In this document: piece by piece, positions 53,532-63,408 of the stretch | How the letters are laid out: the number at the start of each line of letters is the position of its first letter | How positions within the stretch are numbered: position 1 is the stretch's first letter | Origin: Pseudomonas sp. B21-028 | GTDB taxonomy: Bacteria > Pseudomonadota > Gammaproteobacteria > Pseudomonadales > Pseudomonadaceae | Assembly (NCBI RefSeq): GCF_024749045.1 | Contig: NZ_CP087184.1 | Span: forward strand, 5,022,001 to 5,086,000 | Direction of reading: 5' to 3' | DNA length: 64,000 nucleotides | The notes under the pieces: generated by a model | Told to the model about the DNA's origin: nothing | Database searches by the model: none | The model's input: the letters and a program-made list of their open reading frames with translations, nothing else | Position numbers and translations under genes: made by a program

Positions 53532-54749
53532 TCAGAACAGCTTGCGACCCTTGTTCGCCGCGATGCGCATGCGCAAGGCATTGAGCTTGATGAACCCGGC
53601 CGCGTCGGCCTGGTTGTAGGCGCCACCATCTTCTTCGAAGGTCGCGATATTGGCGTCGAACAGCGAATCGTCGGACTTGCGCCCGGTCACAATCACGTTG
53701 CCCTTGTACAGCTTCAGGCGTACGACACCGTTCACATTGACCTGGGAGGCGTCGATCATCTGTTGCAGCATCAGGCGCTCAGGGCTCCACCAGTACCCGG
53801 TGTAGATCAGGCTGGCGTACTTGGGCATCAGCTCGTCCTTGAGGTGCGCCACTTCACGGTCCAGGGTGATCGATTCGATTGCCCGGTGGGCACGCAGCAT
53901 GATCGTGCCGCCTGGGGTTTCGTAGCAACCACGGGACTTCATGCCGACGTAACGGTTTTCGACGATGTCCAGACGACCGATGCCGTGTTCGCCACCAATG
54001 CGGTTCAGGGTCGCCAGCACGGTGGCCGGGCTCATTTCCACGCCGTCCAGTGCGACGATATCGCCGTTGCGATAGGTCAGCTCCAGGTATTGCGGGGTGT
54101 CCGGGGCCTTTTCCGGGGAAACGGTCCAGCGCCACATGTCTTCTTCGTGCTCGGTCCAGGTGTCTTCCAGCACGCCGCCTTCATAGGAGATGTGCAGCAG
54201 GTTGGCATCCATCGAGTACGGGGATTTCTTCTTGCCGTGACGCTCGATCGGGATCGCATGCTTCTCGGCGTAATCCATCAGTTTTTCACGGGACAGCAGG
54301 TCCCACTCGCGCCACGGAGCGATGACTTTCACGCCGGGCTTGAGGGCATAGGCGCCCAGTTCGAAACGCACCTGATCGTTGCCCTTGCCGGTAGCGCCAT
54401 GGGAAATGGCGTCGGCGCCGGTTTCGTTGGCGATTTCGATCAGGCGCTTGGCGATCAGCGGACGGGCGATGGAGGTACCGAGCAGGTACTCACCTTCGTA
54501 AACGGTGTTGGCACGGAACATCGGGAACACGAAGTCGCGGACAAACTCTTCGCGCAGGTCATCGATGTAGATCTCTTTGACGCCCATGGCCTGAGCCTTG
54601 GCGCGTGCAGGCTCGACTTCTTCGCCCTGCCCCAGGTCAGCGGTGAAGGTCACCACTTCGCAGTTATAAGTGTCCTGCAGCCACTTGAGGATCACCGAAG
54701 TGTCCAGGCCGCCGGAATACGCCAGAACGACCTTGTTTACGTCCGCCAT
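53532..54749 (-). CDS. argG: Argininosuccinate synthase
   Basis: This is a 405-residue enzyme joining citrulline and aspartate in arginine synthesis. The N-terminal ATP-binding motif [15 protein letters not shown] and the family segments [17 protein letters not shown] and [13 protein letters not shown] are all present. The length is standard. It is a single-gene unit with a strong terminator; motY lies upstream on the same strand. It shares the window with argF, the preceding step of the pathway. Confidence 0.98.
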   Translation of the reverse strand: MADVNKVVLAYSGGLDTSVILKWLQDTYNCEVVTFTADLGQGEEVEPARAKAQAMGVKEIYIDDLREEFVRDFVFPMFRANTVYEGEYLLGTSIARPLIAKRLIEIANETGADAISHGATGKGNDQVRFELGAYALKPGVKVIAPWREWDLLSREKLMDYAEKHAIPIERHGKKKSPYSMDANLLHISYEGGVLEDTWTEHEEDMWRWTVSPEKAPDTPQYLELTYRNGDIVALDGVEMSPATVLATLNRIGGEHGIGRLDIVENRYVGMKSRGCYETPGGTIMLRAHRAIESITLDREVAHLKDELMPKYASLIYTGYWWSPERLMLQQMIDASQVNVNGVVRLKLYKGNVIVTGRKSDDSLFDANIATFEEDGGAYNQADAAGFIKLNALRMRIAANKGRKLF

Positions 54750-54877
54750 GCCATTACTCCACGGGTTGTACGGAAAGCCGTGAAGTCTAACGTCCGGCGC
54801 GGATAATTTACAGAGGCGCGACAGCTTATGACGACGAAGCGACAGATTATGTCGACCGCGCGACGATCAACATCGAA

Positions 54878-55894
54878 TCAGGATGTGCGCGCAGTCGCCG
54901 TAGCGGGCGTCGGGGCCGAGGTCTTGGCCGGCGCAGACGCGGGTGCCAGGGCCTTGGCCGGCGTAGCGGCCGGGGCTGGAACCTTGGCTGGAGCCGCGGC
55001 GGGCGCAGGCTGAGGGGCCGACTGAGGGGCCGGCGCTTCGGAGGGGGACACACGGGATAGCTGGACGACCACGCGGCGGTTCTTGGCCCGATTGGCGGCG
55101 TTGGTGTTGGGCACCAGGGGATAACGCTCGCCATGGAAGCGCAAAGTGATCTGCGATTCCTGGAAACCATTGGCCTTGAAGAAGTCCATGACCGCCAGCG
55201 CTCGACGGCGCGACAGTTCACGATTGGTCAATCGGTTGCCACTATTATCGGAATGACCATCGAGTTCGACGTGATTGACGCTCGGGTCAGCCTTGATGAA
55301 ATCGAGCATTACCTGCAGTTGAGCCTTGGCCCGAGCATCGAGCTCGGTTCCTTCGCCAGGAAAGCCGATCTGGGTCTGCTTCACCTGCTCGAAATTCTTT
55401 GGCAACAGTTTTGCCACACAGCCTTGATAGTCGCTGAAGGCCTTGTTGAAGCGCACGGGCAACAGCCGGACTTCCGACACCCGCCCGTCCTCGGTATTGC
55501 GACGCACCACCGGGCTACGGCCCTCCATCAGCCCGCTGATCAAGCGACCCGCCTGGACCTGGGAGCTGTTGAACAACACGTCACCACTGCCGATCCTGAC
55601 CGAACCCAGATTGATATCGCCCCGCCCCGGTTGCCACGGCGCAGCCGCCGCCAGCAAGGTGGCCGACCCGCCCCCCATCATCGGGTTATAGGTCTTGAGA
55701 CGAAACGTCGCCTGTTCGCCCGCCCGGCGCACGAATTCGCCGCTGCCGAAATCGGTGATCGGCTGGCTCAGCCGGCACTCGAACTTGTCACCCTCAACCG
55801 TCCACTCAATGCTCTCCAGACGGGTCTGGAAAGTGAGCGCCATGGCTGGAAGGCTGGCAAACACACTGAGCAAGGCTAGATAACGCTGGCGCAC
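54878..55894 (-). CDS. motY: MotY-like OmpA-domain flagellar protein
   Basis: This is a 338-residue periplasmic protein. A signal peptide (LALLSVFASLPAMA) precedes the MotY N-terminal domain (LTFQTRLESIEWTVEGDKFE, CRLSQPITDFG). Then follows an OmpA-like peptidoglycan-binding domain with VELDGHSDNSGNR and the ANRAKNRRVVVQL motif. MotY forms the T-ring around the flagellar motor. A long Ala/Pro-rich tail (from about residue 290) is extra and low in complexity. GTG 55894, after GGAG, is the likely start. Position beside argG and pyrC matches PA3526. Confidence 0.9.
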   Translation of the reverse strand: MRQRYLALLSVFASLPAMALTFQTRLESIEWTVEGDKFECRLSQPITDFGSGEFVRRAGEQATFRLKTYNPMMGGGSATLLAAAAPWQPGRGDINLGSVRIGSGDVLFNSSQVQAGRLISGLMEGRSPVVRRNTEDGRVSEVRLLPVRFNKAFSDYQGCVAKLLPKNFEQVKQTQIGFPGEGTELDARAKAQLQVMLDFIKADPSVNHVELDGHSDNSGNRLTNRELSRRRALAVMDFFKANGFQESQITLRFHGERYPLVPNTNAANRAKNRRVVVQLSRVSPSEAPAPQSAPQPAPAAAPAKVPAPAATPAKALAPASAPAKTSAPTPATATARTS

Positions 55895-56085
55895 GGCAGG
55901 CTCCACTGGCATTTATACGAAATTCGATACTCGCTGAGAGTATGACGCCGGCCGGAGACACTGCACGGATTCGGTTCATACCTGAAGGGGCTATCGGTAA
56001 CTTGCGGCAAAACTTGATAGCGGGTGCCTGTATCGGTCTTTTCCGGTAGCATTCCCCAGAGTTTGACCCGCCTGGAAGCCCCCCA

Positions 56086-57132
56086 ATGTCCGACCGCCTG
56101 ACCCTGCTGCGTCCCGACGACTGGCATATTCATCTTCGCGATGGTGCTGTGTTGACCCATACCGTCGCCGATGTCGCGCGCACCTTCGGGCGCGCAATCA
56201 TCATGCCTAACCTGGTTCCGCCCGTGCGCAATGCCAGCGAGGCCGACGGCTATCGCCAGCGTATCCTCGCCGCACGCCCGGCCGGCAGCCGGTTCGAACC
56301 GCTGATGGTGCTTTACCTCACCGACCGTACCCAGCCCGAAGAAATCCGCGACGCCAAGACCAGCGGCTTCGTCCACGCCGCCAAGCTGTACCCTGCCGGC
56401 GCCACGACGAACTCGGACTCCGGTGTCACCAGTATCGACAAGATCTTCCCGGCGCTGGAGGCCATGGCCGAAGTCGGCATGCCCTTGCTGATCCACGGTG
56501 AAGTCACCCGCGGCGACGTCGACGTATTCGACCGCGAGAAAATCTTTATCGATGAGCACATGCGCCGCGTCGTGGAGCGTTTCCCGACACTCAAGGTCGT
56601 GTTCGAGCACATCACCACCGGCGATGCCGTGCAATTCGTCAACGAGGCCCCGGCCAACGTCGGCGCAACCATCACTGCGCATCACCTGTTGTACAACCGC
56701 AACCACATGCTGGTGGGCGGGATCCGGCCGCACTTCTATTGCCTGCCGATCCTCAAGCGCAACACCCACCAGGAAGCCTTGCTCGATGCCGCCACCAGCG
56801 GCAGCACCAAGTTCTTCCTCGGCACGGACTCGGCGCCCCATGCCCGCCATGCCAAGGAAGCAGCCTGCGGCTGCGCCGGTTGCTACACCGCCTATGCCGC
56901 CATCGAGATGTACGCCGAGGCGTTCGAACAGCGCAACGCGCTGGACAAGCTCGAAGGTTTTGCCAGCCTCCATGGCCCACGCTTCTATGGCCTGCCGGTG
57001 AACACCGATCGTATTACCCTGGTCCGCGACGAATGGACCGCCCCCGCCAGCCTGCCCTTCGGCGAGCAGACTGTCATCCCGCTGCGCGCCGGTGAAAAAC
57101 TGCGCTGGCGCCTGCTGGAGGAAAGCGTGTGA
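56086..57132 (+). CDS. pyrC: Dihydroorotase
   Basis: This is a 348-residue type II dihydroorotase of pyrimidine synthesis. The first metal site is [10 protein letters not shown], the carboxylated Lys region is [20 protein letters not shown], further His ligands are in PLLIHGEVT and [10 protein letters not shown], and the catalytic Asp is in [16 protein letters not shown]. The length matches E. coli PyrC. It is followed by rnt with overlapping start and stop codons. Confidence 0.97.
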   Translation: MSDRLTLLRPDDWHIHLRDGAVLTHTVADVARTFGRAIIMPNLVPPVRNASEADGYRQRILAARPAGSRFEPLMVLYLTDRTQPEEIRDAKTSGFVHAAKLYPAGATTNSDSGVTSIDKIFPALEAMAEVGMPLLIHGEVTRGDVDVFDREKIFIDEHMRRVVERFPTLKVVFEHITTGDAVQFVNEAPANVGATITAHHLLYNRNHMLVGGIRPHFYCLPILKRNTHQEALLDAATSGSTKFFLGTDSAPHARHAKEAACGCAGCYTAYAAIEMYAEAFEQRNALDKLEGFASLHGPRFYGLPVNTDRITLVRDEWTAPASLPFGEQTVIPLRAGEKLRWRLLEESV

Positions 57133-57806
57133 GTGAAGAGCATTTCGATGACGAACTGGACGGCAACGGCGGTTCAGGCGGCACTCGCCACCCCATGGCT
57201 GCCCGGTTCCGGGGTTACCTGCCGGTCGTGGTCGACGTAGAGACCGGCGGTTTCAACTCCGCCACCGATGCGCTGCTGGAAATTGCCGCGACCACCATCG
57301 GCATGGATGAAAAAGGCTTCGTGTTCCCCGACCACACCTATTTCTTTCGCGTCGAACCCTTCGAAGGCGCCAACATCGAAGCCGCGGCCCTGGAGTTCAC
57401 CGGGATCAAGCTCGATCACCCATTGCGCATGGCCGTCAGCGAAGAAACGGCACTGACCGACATCTTCCGCGGTGTGCGCAAGGCACTGAAGGCCAACGGT
57501 TGCAAACGCGCGATCCTGGTCGGGCACAACAGCAGCTTCGACCTCGGTTTCCTCAACGCGGCCGTCGCGCGCCTGGACATGAAGCGCAACCCGTTCCATC
57601 CGTTCTCCAGCTTCGACACTGCAACCCTGGCCGGCTTGGCGTACGGCCAGACCGTGTTGGCCAAAGCCTGCCAGGCAGCCGACATCGATTTCGACGGTCG
57701 CGAGGCCCACTCGGCCCGCTACGACACCGAGAAGACCGCCGAGCTGTTTTGCGGGATCGTCAATCGCTGGAAGGAGATGGGTGGCTGGCAGGATTTCGAC
57801 GATTGA
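57129..57806 (+). CDS. rnt: Ribonuclease T
   Basis: This is a 225-residue DEDD-type 3'-5' exonuclease that matures tRNA and other small RNA ends. The first acidic site is [20 protein letters not shown]. The later ones are in [20 protein letters not shown] and [14 protein letters not shown]. The start is GTG 57129, which overlaps the pyrC stop, so the two are translationally coupled. It is slightly longer at the N-terminus than E. coli RNase T. Confidence 0.96.
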   Translation: MSEEHFDDELDGNGGSGGTRHPMAARFRGYLPVVVDVETGGFNSATDALLEIAATTIGMDEKGFVFPDHTYFFRVEPFEGANIEAAALEFTGIKLDHPLRMAVSEETALTDIFRGVRKALKANGCKRAILVGHNSSFDLGFLNAAVARLDMKRNPFHPFSSFDTATLAGLAYGQTVLAKACQAADIDFDGREAHSARYDTEKTAELFCGIVNRWKEMGGWQDFDD

Positions 57807-57828
57807 TGCAAATCCTGGCTTGGCTTTA

Positions 57829-57960
57829 TGTGGCGAGGGGATTTATCCCCGCTGGGCTGCGCAGCAGCCCCAATGGCAACGACTCAACCGGAACTGATAC
57901 ACCGAGTGAGTGCTTTTAGGGCTGCTGCACAGCCCAGCGGGGATAAATCCCCTCGCCACA
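57829..57960. repeat. REPIN, GGCGAGGGGATTTATCCCC type
   Basis: This is a full copy with inner arms CGCTGGGCTGCGCAGCAGCC and GGCTGCTGCACAGCCCAGCG. It lies after rnt. Confidence 0.95.
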
Positions 57961-57983
57961 AGTACTGCGTGCAGTTCTAAACC

Positions 57984-58020
57984 ATAAAAAAACCGGCCCA
58001 TCGAGGGCCGGTTTTTTTAT
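57984..58020. terminator. Bidirectional intrinsic terminator between rnt and prx
   Basis: AAAAAAACCGGCCC / GGGCCGGTTTTTTT is symmetric. It can end both the pyrC-rnt and the peroxiredoxin transcripts. Confidence 0.95.
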
Positions 58021-58031
58021 GCCTGTTTCGC

Positions 58032-58634
<603 letters not shown>

Positions 58635-58865
58635 TGGATATCTCCTGGTGTAATAACGTGAAAAACCAAGGTTCGCATCAGCCTGCCACCCTCCGGCGAC
58701 AGCCCTGTGACACGAACCTGCTTCGCAAGGACCGACCATCATACACCGCGCATTTGGACTGTCCTCAACGGTTTTTTGGCGTTATCGAAAAATCGCCAGA
58801 GTGCCACTAAAAAGCCGTTCGTCAGCCCGACGCCGCTCTAGCCCAGGCACTTCAGAAACCACTTT

Positions 58866-58884
58866 GACAATCATTCTCGTTAAC
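58866..58884. promoter_or_regulatory. Fur-type iron box upstream of bfd
   Basis: GACAATCATTCTCGTTAAC matches 13 of 19 positions of the Fur consensus. It lies 48 bp before the bfd start, which fits iron repression of bacterioferritin-associated ferredoxin. Confidence 0.7.
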
Positions 58885-58931
58885 ATTAAGATCCGTCTCA
58901 ATTGAGTCACAACCAGCGACGGTTCTCACTT

Positions 58932-59150
58932 ATGTATGTATGCCTCTGCACTGGCGTCACCGACGGACAGATCCGCGAAGCGATCTATGAAGGTTGCTGC
59001 AGCTATCGCGAAGTCCGCCAGGCCACCGGCGTAGCCAGCCAATGCGGCAAATGCGCCTGCCTGGCCAAGGAAGTGGTTCGCGAAACCCTCGCCAAAGTGC
59101 AGACGGCCCAGGCGTCGATCCCCTTTCCCGTGGAATTCACCGCCGCGTAA
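58932..59150 (+). CDS. bfd: Bacterioferritin-associated ferredoxin
   Basis: This is a 72-residue [2Fe-2S] protein. The cluster Cys residues appear as CLC near the start and CGKCAC in the middle (C-x-C ... C-x2-C), all typical of Bfd. It supplies electrons to BfrB to release stored iron. ATG 58932 begins [13 protein letters not shown]; no good ribosome binding site is visible. A Fur-type box upstream and bfrB downstream complete the expected iron-storage pair. Confidence 0.94.
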   Translation: MYVCLCTGVTDGQIREAIYEGCCSYREVRQATGVASQCGKCACLAKEVVRETLAKVQTAQASIPFPVEFTAA

Positions 59151-59167
59151 AAACAGGCTTTTTAAAG

Positions 59168-59193
59168 AACCGGACTTAGTGTCCGGTTTTTTT
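59168..59193 (+). terminator. Intrinsic terminator of bfd
   Basis: AACCGGAC / GTCCGGTT with a 5-base loop is followed by TTTTTTT. So bfd and bfrB have separate transcripts. Confidence 0.92.
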
Positions 59194-59349
59194 ATGCCTT
59201 TAAATCAATTGCTTAGCGCCAAGACGCGGAACACAAACATTCTTATTCCGATTAATTTTCATTTATTATTCAATAACTTAGGTTTGACACCCGTAAATGC
59301 GCGGCTCAAACTCCGCCTTATACACAGCTACTACAGGGCAGGCCTCACC

Positions 59350-59823
59350 ATGAAAGGCGACGTTACAGTCATCCAGCATCTCAACAAGATCCTCGCCAAT
59401 GAACTGGTCGCAATCAACCAGTACTTCCTGCACGCACGCATGTACGAGGATTGGGGCCTGAACAAGCTGGGCAAGCACGAGTACCACGAGTCCATCGACG
59501 AGATGAAACACGCGGACAAGCTGATCAAGCGCATCCTGTTCCTCGAAGGCCTGCCGAACGTCCAGGACCTGGGCAAATTGCACATCGGCGAACACACCCG
59601 GGAAATGCTCGAGTGCGACCTGCGCATCGAGCGCACCGGCCACGCCGACCTGAAGGCCGCCATCGTTCATTGCGAAAGCGTTGGCGACTTCGGCAGTCGT
59701 GAACTGCTGGAAGATATCCTCGAATCCGAGGAAGAGCACATCGACTGGCTGGAAACCCAACTGGGTCTGATCGACAAAGTGGGTCTTGAGAATTACCTGC
59801 AATCGCAGATGGGCGAAGAATAA
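59350..59823 (+). CDS. bfrB: Bacterioferritin BfrB
   Basis: This is a 157-residue iron-storage subunit that assembles into a 24-mer. Met52 (haem ligand) and the ferroxidase residues Glu18, Glu51 and His54, with Glu94, Glu127 and His130 in the second pair, sit at the expected positions. I chose ATG 59350, which begins [15 protein letters not shown]; the upstream frame is AT-rich and not coding. It is partnered with Bfd, encoded upstream. Confidence 0.96.
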   Translation: MKGDVTVIQHLNKILANELVAINQYFLHARMYEDWGLNKLGKHEYHESIDEMKHADKLIKRILFLEGLPNVQDLGKLHIGEHTREMLECDLRIERTGHADLKAAIVHCESVGDFGSRELLEDILESEEEHIDWLETQLGLIDKVGLENYLQSQMGEE

Positions 59824-59845
59824 CCTTCGCTGGAAATGAGCCACT

Positions 59846-59884
59846 AAAAAGCCCCGCCCTCTGATGAGAGGCGGGGCTTTTTAT
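59846..59884 (+). terminator. Intrinsic terminator of bfrB
   Basis: The long stem AAAAGCCCCGCC / GGCGGGGCTTTT with an extended loop helix and T-tract lies 23 bp after the bfrB stop. Confidence 0.95.
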
Positions 59885-59900
59885 TGGTTACTAATCCACC

Positions 59901-59989
59901 TGTGGGAGCGAGCCTGCTCGCGATGACGGTGTATCAGCCGCCATCACTGTATCTGACCCGCCGCTATCGCGAGCAGGCTCGCTCCCACA
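59901..59989. repeat. REPIN, GGGAGCGAGCCTGCTCGCG type
   Basis: Two inverted REP units with a GATGACGGTGTATC spacer start. It lies between bfrB and grxD. Confidence 0.95.
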
Positions 59990-59990
59990 A

Positions 59991-60030
59991 GGTCCGGGTT
60001 CAACCACGGTATGTGTGTTGAACCCGGACC
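59991..60030. repeat. Perfect 14-bp inverted repeat next to a REPIN
   Basis: GGTCCGGGTTCAAC and GTTGAACCCGGACC are exact complements around a 12-base loop. They abut the REPIN on one side and end 8 bp before the grxD stop. No T-tract follows, so a classical terminator is unlikely. Confidence 0.8.
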
Positions 60031-60038
60031 AGCGTAAA

Positions 60039-60380
60039 TCAAGCTTCGGTCTTGTTCGCCGCAGCTTTCTCTACAGCTTCCTTGATCGCGGTCTGCAGCG
60101 AGCCGTCAGCGGCCATCTCGGTCATGATGTCGCTGCCACCGATCAGTTCACCCGCGACCCACAGCTGTGGGAAGGTTGGCCAGTTGGCGTACTTCGGCAG
60201 GTTGGCACGGATTTCCGGGTTCTGCAGGATGTCCACGTAGGCGAACTTCTCGCCACATGCCATTACCGCCTGGGCAGCCTTGGCCGAGAAACCGCACTGC
60301 GGCGCATTCGGCGAGCCTTTCATGTAGAGCAGGACGGTGTTGTTGGCAATCTGGTCTTTGATCGTTTCGATGATATCCAT
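60039..60380 (-). CDS. grxD: Monothiol glutaredoxin GrxD
   Basis: This is a 113-residue CGFS-type glutaredoxin (NAPQCGFSAKAAQ, Cys29). Such proteins bind and transfer [2Fe-2S] clusters with glutathione rather than acting as disulfide reductases. The C-terminal half has the GSH-binding LPKYANWPTFPQLWVAGELI and GGSDI. It is a single-gene unit near bfd-bfrB, in keeping with iron homeostasis. The C-terminal EAAVEKAAANKTEA-like tail is helical. Confidence 0.96.
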   Translation of the reverse strand: MDIIETIKDQIANNTVLLYMKGSPNAPQCGFSAKAAQAVMACGEKFAYVDILQNPEIRANLPKYANWPTFPQLWVAGELIGGSDIMTEMAADGSLQTAIKEAVEKAAANKTEA

Positions 60381-60479
60381 GGAGCACCTCGGCTTAAACT
60401 TCGCGACTCAAGTCGTCGACACGGTGGCGCATTGTAACGGAAAGCCGAGCAAGGTGCTCGGTCTCCTCCAGAGACAAAT

Positions 60480-62588
60480 TCACGCAGCCGCCACCGTCAC
60501 CGGCACGCCATTGAGCGCCGCATTGCCGGACAACTCATCCAGCAGGCACTCATCGGTCAGGTCATTGGCGCTGGAGCCGGGCTGTGCGCTGGCAATGCTC
60601 ATCTGCACACCCGGCCGGGCATGCCCCCAACCGTGAGGCAGGCTGACCACGCCTTTCATCATGTCCGGGCTGCCCTGCACTTCGACTTCGATCACCCCCA
60701 CCCGTGAGCTGACCTTCACCCGTTGCCCATCACTGAGCCCGCGACTGGCCAGGTCATCCGGGTGCATCAACAGTTGATGACGCGGTTTGCCCTTCACCAG
60801 TCGATGAAAGTTGTGCATCCAGGAATTGTTACTGCGCACATGCCGACGGCCAATCATCAGCAGCTCATCCGACTTGGGTGTCGGCAACGCGGCGAAACGC
60901 CCGATGTCGGCGAGAATCACCGCGGGGGCGGCCTGCACCCGCCGGTTCTCGGTTTTCAGTCGCGGTGTCAGGTTGGGCTTGAGCGCCCCCAGGTCGATGC
61001 CATGGGGATGGTCAAACAATGTCGCCAGGGACAGCTTGTGCGGCGAAGCATCCCCGTAAGCGCCCGCCCGCAAGCCAAAGTCGATCATCTGCGCCGGCGG
61101 CATGGTCGGCTTGAGTTCCTTGCCGGTCCTGGCGGCGAAGGCCTTGGCCAGGCCGACAAAAATCTCCCAATCGTGCAGTGCGCCCTCGGGCTTGGGCAGG
61201 ATGGCCCGATTGAAACGAGTGACGTTGCGCACCGCGAACAGGTTGAACGTGGTGTCGTAATGGTCATTTTCCAGGGCGGAAGTCGAAGGCAGGATCAGGT
61301 CGGCATAGCGCGTGGTTTCGTTGATGTACAGATCGACGCTGACCATGAACTCCAGCCCGTCCAGCGCCTGTTCCAGTTGCCGTCCGTTGGGCGTGGACAG
61401 CACCGGATTGCCGGCCACGGTGACCAATGCCCGGATCTGCCCCTCACCCTCGGTGAGCATTTCCTCGGCCAGGGTCGACACCGGCAGTTCGCCAGCGTAC
61501 TCGGGGCGCCCGGACACACGGCTTTGCCAGCGGTTGAAATGCCCGCCCGAGGTACTGGCAACCACATCCACCGCCGGCTCGGTGCACAGGGCCCCGCCAA
61601 CCCGGTCCAGGTTACCTGTCACCAAGTTGATCACCTGGATCAGCCAGTGGCACAGCGTACCGAAAGCCTGGGTCGAGACGCCCATCCGCCCATAGCAGAC
61701 CGCCGATGGCGCAGCCGCGAAGTCCCGGGCCAATTGACGAATCTGCGCTGCCGGCACCGCACAGAGCGGGCTCATCGCCTCGGCGGTGAAGGTTGCGACA
61801 GCCTGGCGCACGTCCTCAAGGCCATCCACCGGCAAGTGGCTGTCACGGGTCAGGCCTTCGCTGAACAACGTGTTGAGCAGGCCAAACAGCAGCGCGGCGT
61901 CACCACCGGGGCGTACAAAGAGATGTTGGCTGGCCATGGCCGCCGTTTCGCTGCGACGCGGATCGACCACCACCACCTTGCCGCCACGGGCCTGAATCGC
62001 CTTGAGGCGCTTTTCGACGTCCGGCACGGTCATGATGCTGCCATTGGACGCCAACGGGTTGCCGCCCAGGATCAGCATGAAGTCGGTGTGATCAATGTCC
62101 GGGATCGGCAGCAACAGGCCGTGGCCGTACATCAGATGGCTGGTCAGGTGATGGGGCAACTGATCCACCGACGTCGCCGAGAAGCGGCTACGGGTTTTCA
62201 ACAAGCCCAGGAAATAGTTGCTGTGGGTGGTCAGCCCATAGTTATGCACGCTGGGATTGCCCTGGTAGACCGCCACGGCGTTCTGGCCGTGGCGCTCCTG
62301 AATGGCCGCCAGACGTTCAGCGACCAATGCAAACGCTTCGTCCCAGGCAATGGGCTGCCATTCGCTGCCAATGCGCTGCATGGGTTGGCGCAAACGATCC
62401 GGGTCGTTCTGGATATCCTGCAGGGCCACCGCCTTGGGGCAGATGTGGCCCCGGCTGAAGCTGTCCAGCGGATCGCCCTTGATCGAGGTGATCGCCAGGC
62501 CCTGGCCTTCGGTTTCGGTGGTTTCCAGGGTCAAGCCACAGATGGCTTCACACAGATGGCACGCACGGTGATGAAGAGTCTTGGTCAT
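60480..62588 (-). CDS. Molybdopterin oxidoreductase of the DMSO-reductase family
   Basis: This is a 702-residue molybdenum/tungsten enzyme. An N-terminal [4Fe-4S] site has CHLCEAICGL and a later Cys in GHICPKAVA. Cofactor-binding segments follow (GGNPLASNGS, VVVDPRRSETA, VTVAGNPVLSTPNG), and a C-terminal molydopterin-dinucleotide domain has RRHVRSNNSWMHN. There is no Tat signal peptide, so it is likely cytoplasmic. The substrate is unknown; it resembles assimilatory or formate-dehydrogenase-like soluble enzymes. It is a single gene. Confidence 0.92.
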   Translation of the reverse strand: MTKTLHHRACHLCEAICGLTLETTETEGQGLAITSIKGDPLDSFSRGHICPKAVALQDIQNDPDRLRQPMQRIGSEWQPIAWDEAFALVAERLAAIQERHGQNAVAVYQGNPSVHNYGLTTHSNYFLGLLKTRSRFSATSVDQLPHHLTSHLMYGHGLLLPIPDIDHTDFMLILGGNPLASNGSIMTVPDVEKRLKAIQARGGKVVVVDPRRSETAAMASQHLFVRPGGDAALLFGLLNTLFSEGLTRDSHLPVDGLEDVRQAVATFTAEAMSPLCAVPAAQIRQLARDFAAAPSAVCYGRMGVSTQAFGTLCHWLIQVINLVTGNLDRVGGALCTEPAVDVVASTSGGHFNRWQSRVSGRPEYAGELPVSTLAEEMLTEGEGQIRALVTVAGNPVLSTPNGRQLEQALDGLEFMVSVDLYINETTRYADLILPSTSALENDHYDTTFNLFAVRNVTRFNRAILPKPEGALHDWEIFVGLAKAFAARTGKELKPTMPPAQMIDFGLRAGAYGDASPHKLSLATLFDHPHGIDLGALKPNLTPRLKTENRRVQAAPAVILADIGRFAALPTPKSDELLMIGRRHVRSNNSWMHNFHRLVKGKPRHQLLMHPDDLASRGLSDGQRVKVSSRVGVIEVEVQGSPDMMKGVVSLPHGWGHARPGVQMSIASAQPGSSANDLTDECLLDELSGNAALNGVPVTVAAA

Positions 62589-62719
62589 GGCCAGTCTCTG
62601 TTTTATTCGTGGCGGCCGCTTTCGGCCGCGGGAACAAAACTATGGCGCGTGATCCACACCTTTGCCAGCGAGGTTCGTCCTGTGAATTGCCGGGCATCAG
62701 GCGTACCGATGAACTGGCA

Positions 62720-63004
62720 TCATTGTTCAGGAGGTGGTGCCAACAGCTGGATCTCTTCGACGGTCTGCACCTGTTCTTGGGCGATGGGCGTGCCCGTCAG
62801 CTCGCCGATCAATCGCCAATGCTCGTCGAGCCCGCCGCTGATAGTGGCCATGCGATCGATCATTCGGCGACCGGCGGCCTTGATGACTTCATCGTCGCTG
62901 CGCAACAACTCGAATGACATGGACGTCACCGAAGCGGTGAGGTGGGTCAGGGAGCGTGCCGTCAGCCCCAGCAGCTCCATCAGTTGTTGCTCTTTCGAAT
63001 CCAT
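62720..63004 (-). CDS. Small helical hypothetical protein
   Basis: This is a 94-residue soluble, helical protein starting MDSKEQQLMELLGLTARSL. AGGAG lies before the ATG at 63004, which decides that start over the open frame reaching 63163. It has no signal peptide or Cys. It is divergent from argF and 131 bp upstream of the molybdopterin gene on the same strand. I do not recognise it. Confidence 0.7.
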   Translation of the reverse strand: MDSKEQQLMELLGLTARSLTHLTASVTSMSFELLRSDDEVIKAAGRRMIDRMATISGGLDEHWRLIGELTGTPIAQEQVQTVEEIQLLAPPPEQ

Positions 63005-63265
63005 TTCGAGGCTCCTGCGTCTAGGGGTTCTTTTATAACCCAGCCCTTTTGCATTAGGAAATGTTTCACACTTACCAACAGACAGGCGAATCATTGAGCG
63101 ACAGGTCATAAACCGACCACCCGCCATGCCAGGCCCGTCCCGACGGATTGCCAAGCCGCGCAACGCCAGTGTACAAATGGGTCGCTGCTGTCAGGAAACC
63201 GGCCTCAAACATGTCATCCCAACCTGGCGATGACCCCGCTGAAATCCCCAAAAACCGTAGCCCTA

Positions 63266-63281
63266 TTGGTAAGACGCGACA
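63266..63281 (-). promoter_or_regulatory. Candidate ArgR half-site upstream of argF
   Basis: On the minus strand TGTCGC-N8-AA is present. This is the pseudomonad ArgR half-site pattern. It lies 128 bp before argF; a second half-site was not clearly found. Confidence 0.35.
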
Positions 63282-63408
63282 TTTAATGTCAATATCGCGC
63301 CTTCCCTTATTTTCGTCGCCCCCGTGCGGCTTTTGCCGCAGGTCTCGCCCGTTTTTCCTTAAACAAGGCTTTGAGTATCTGCGGTCCGTTACAAAAAGGT
63401 AGTCAATC

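Noticed and set aside
60723..63038. 771-codon plus-strand frame opposite the molybdopterin oxidoreductase
   Set aside because: Shadow frame; the minus-strand gene has the Fe-S and cofactor motifs.
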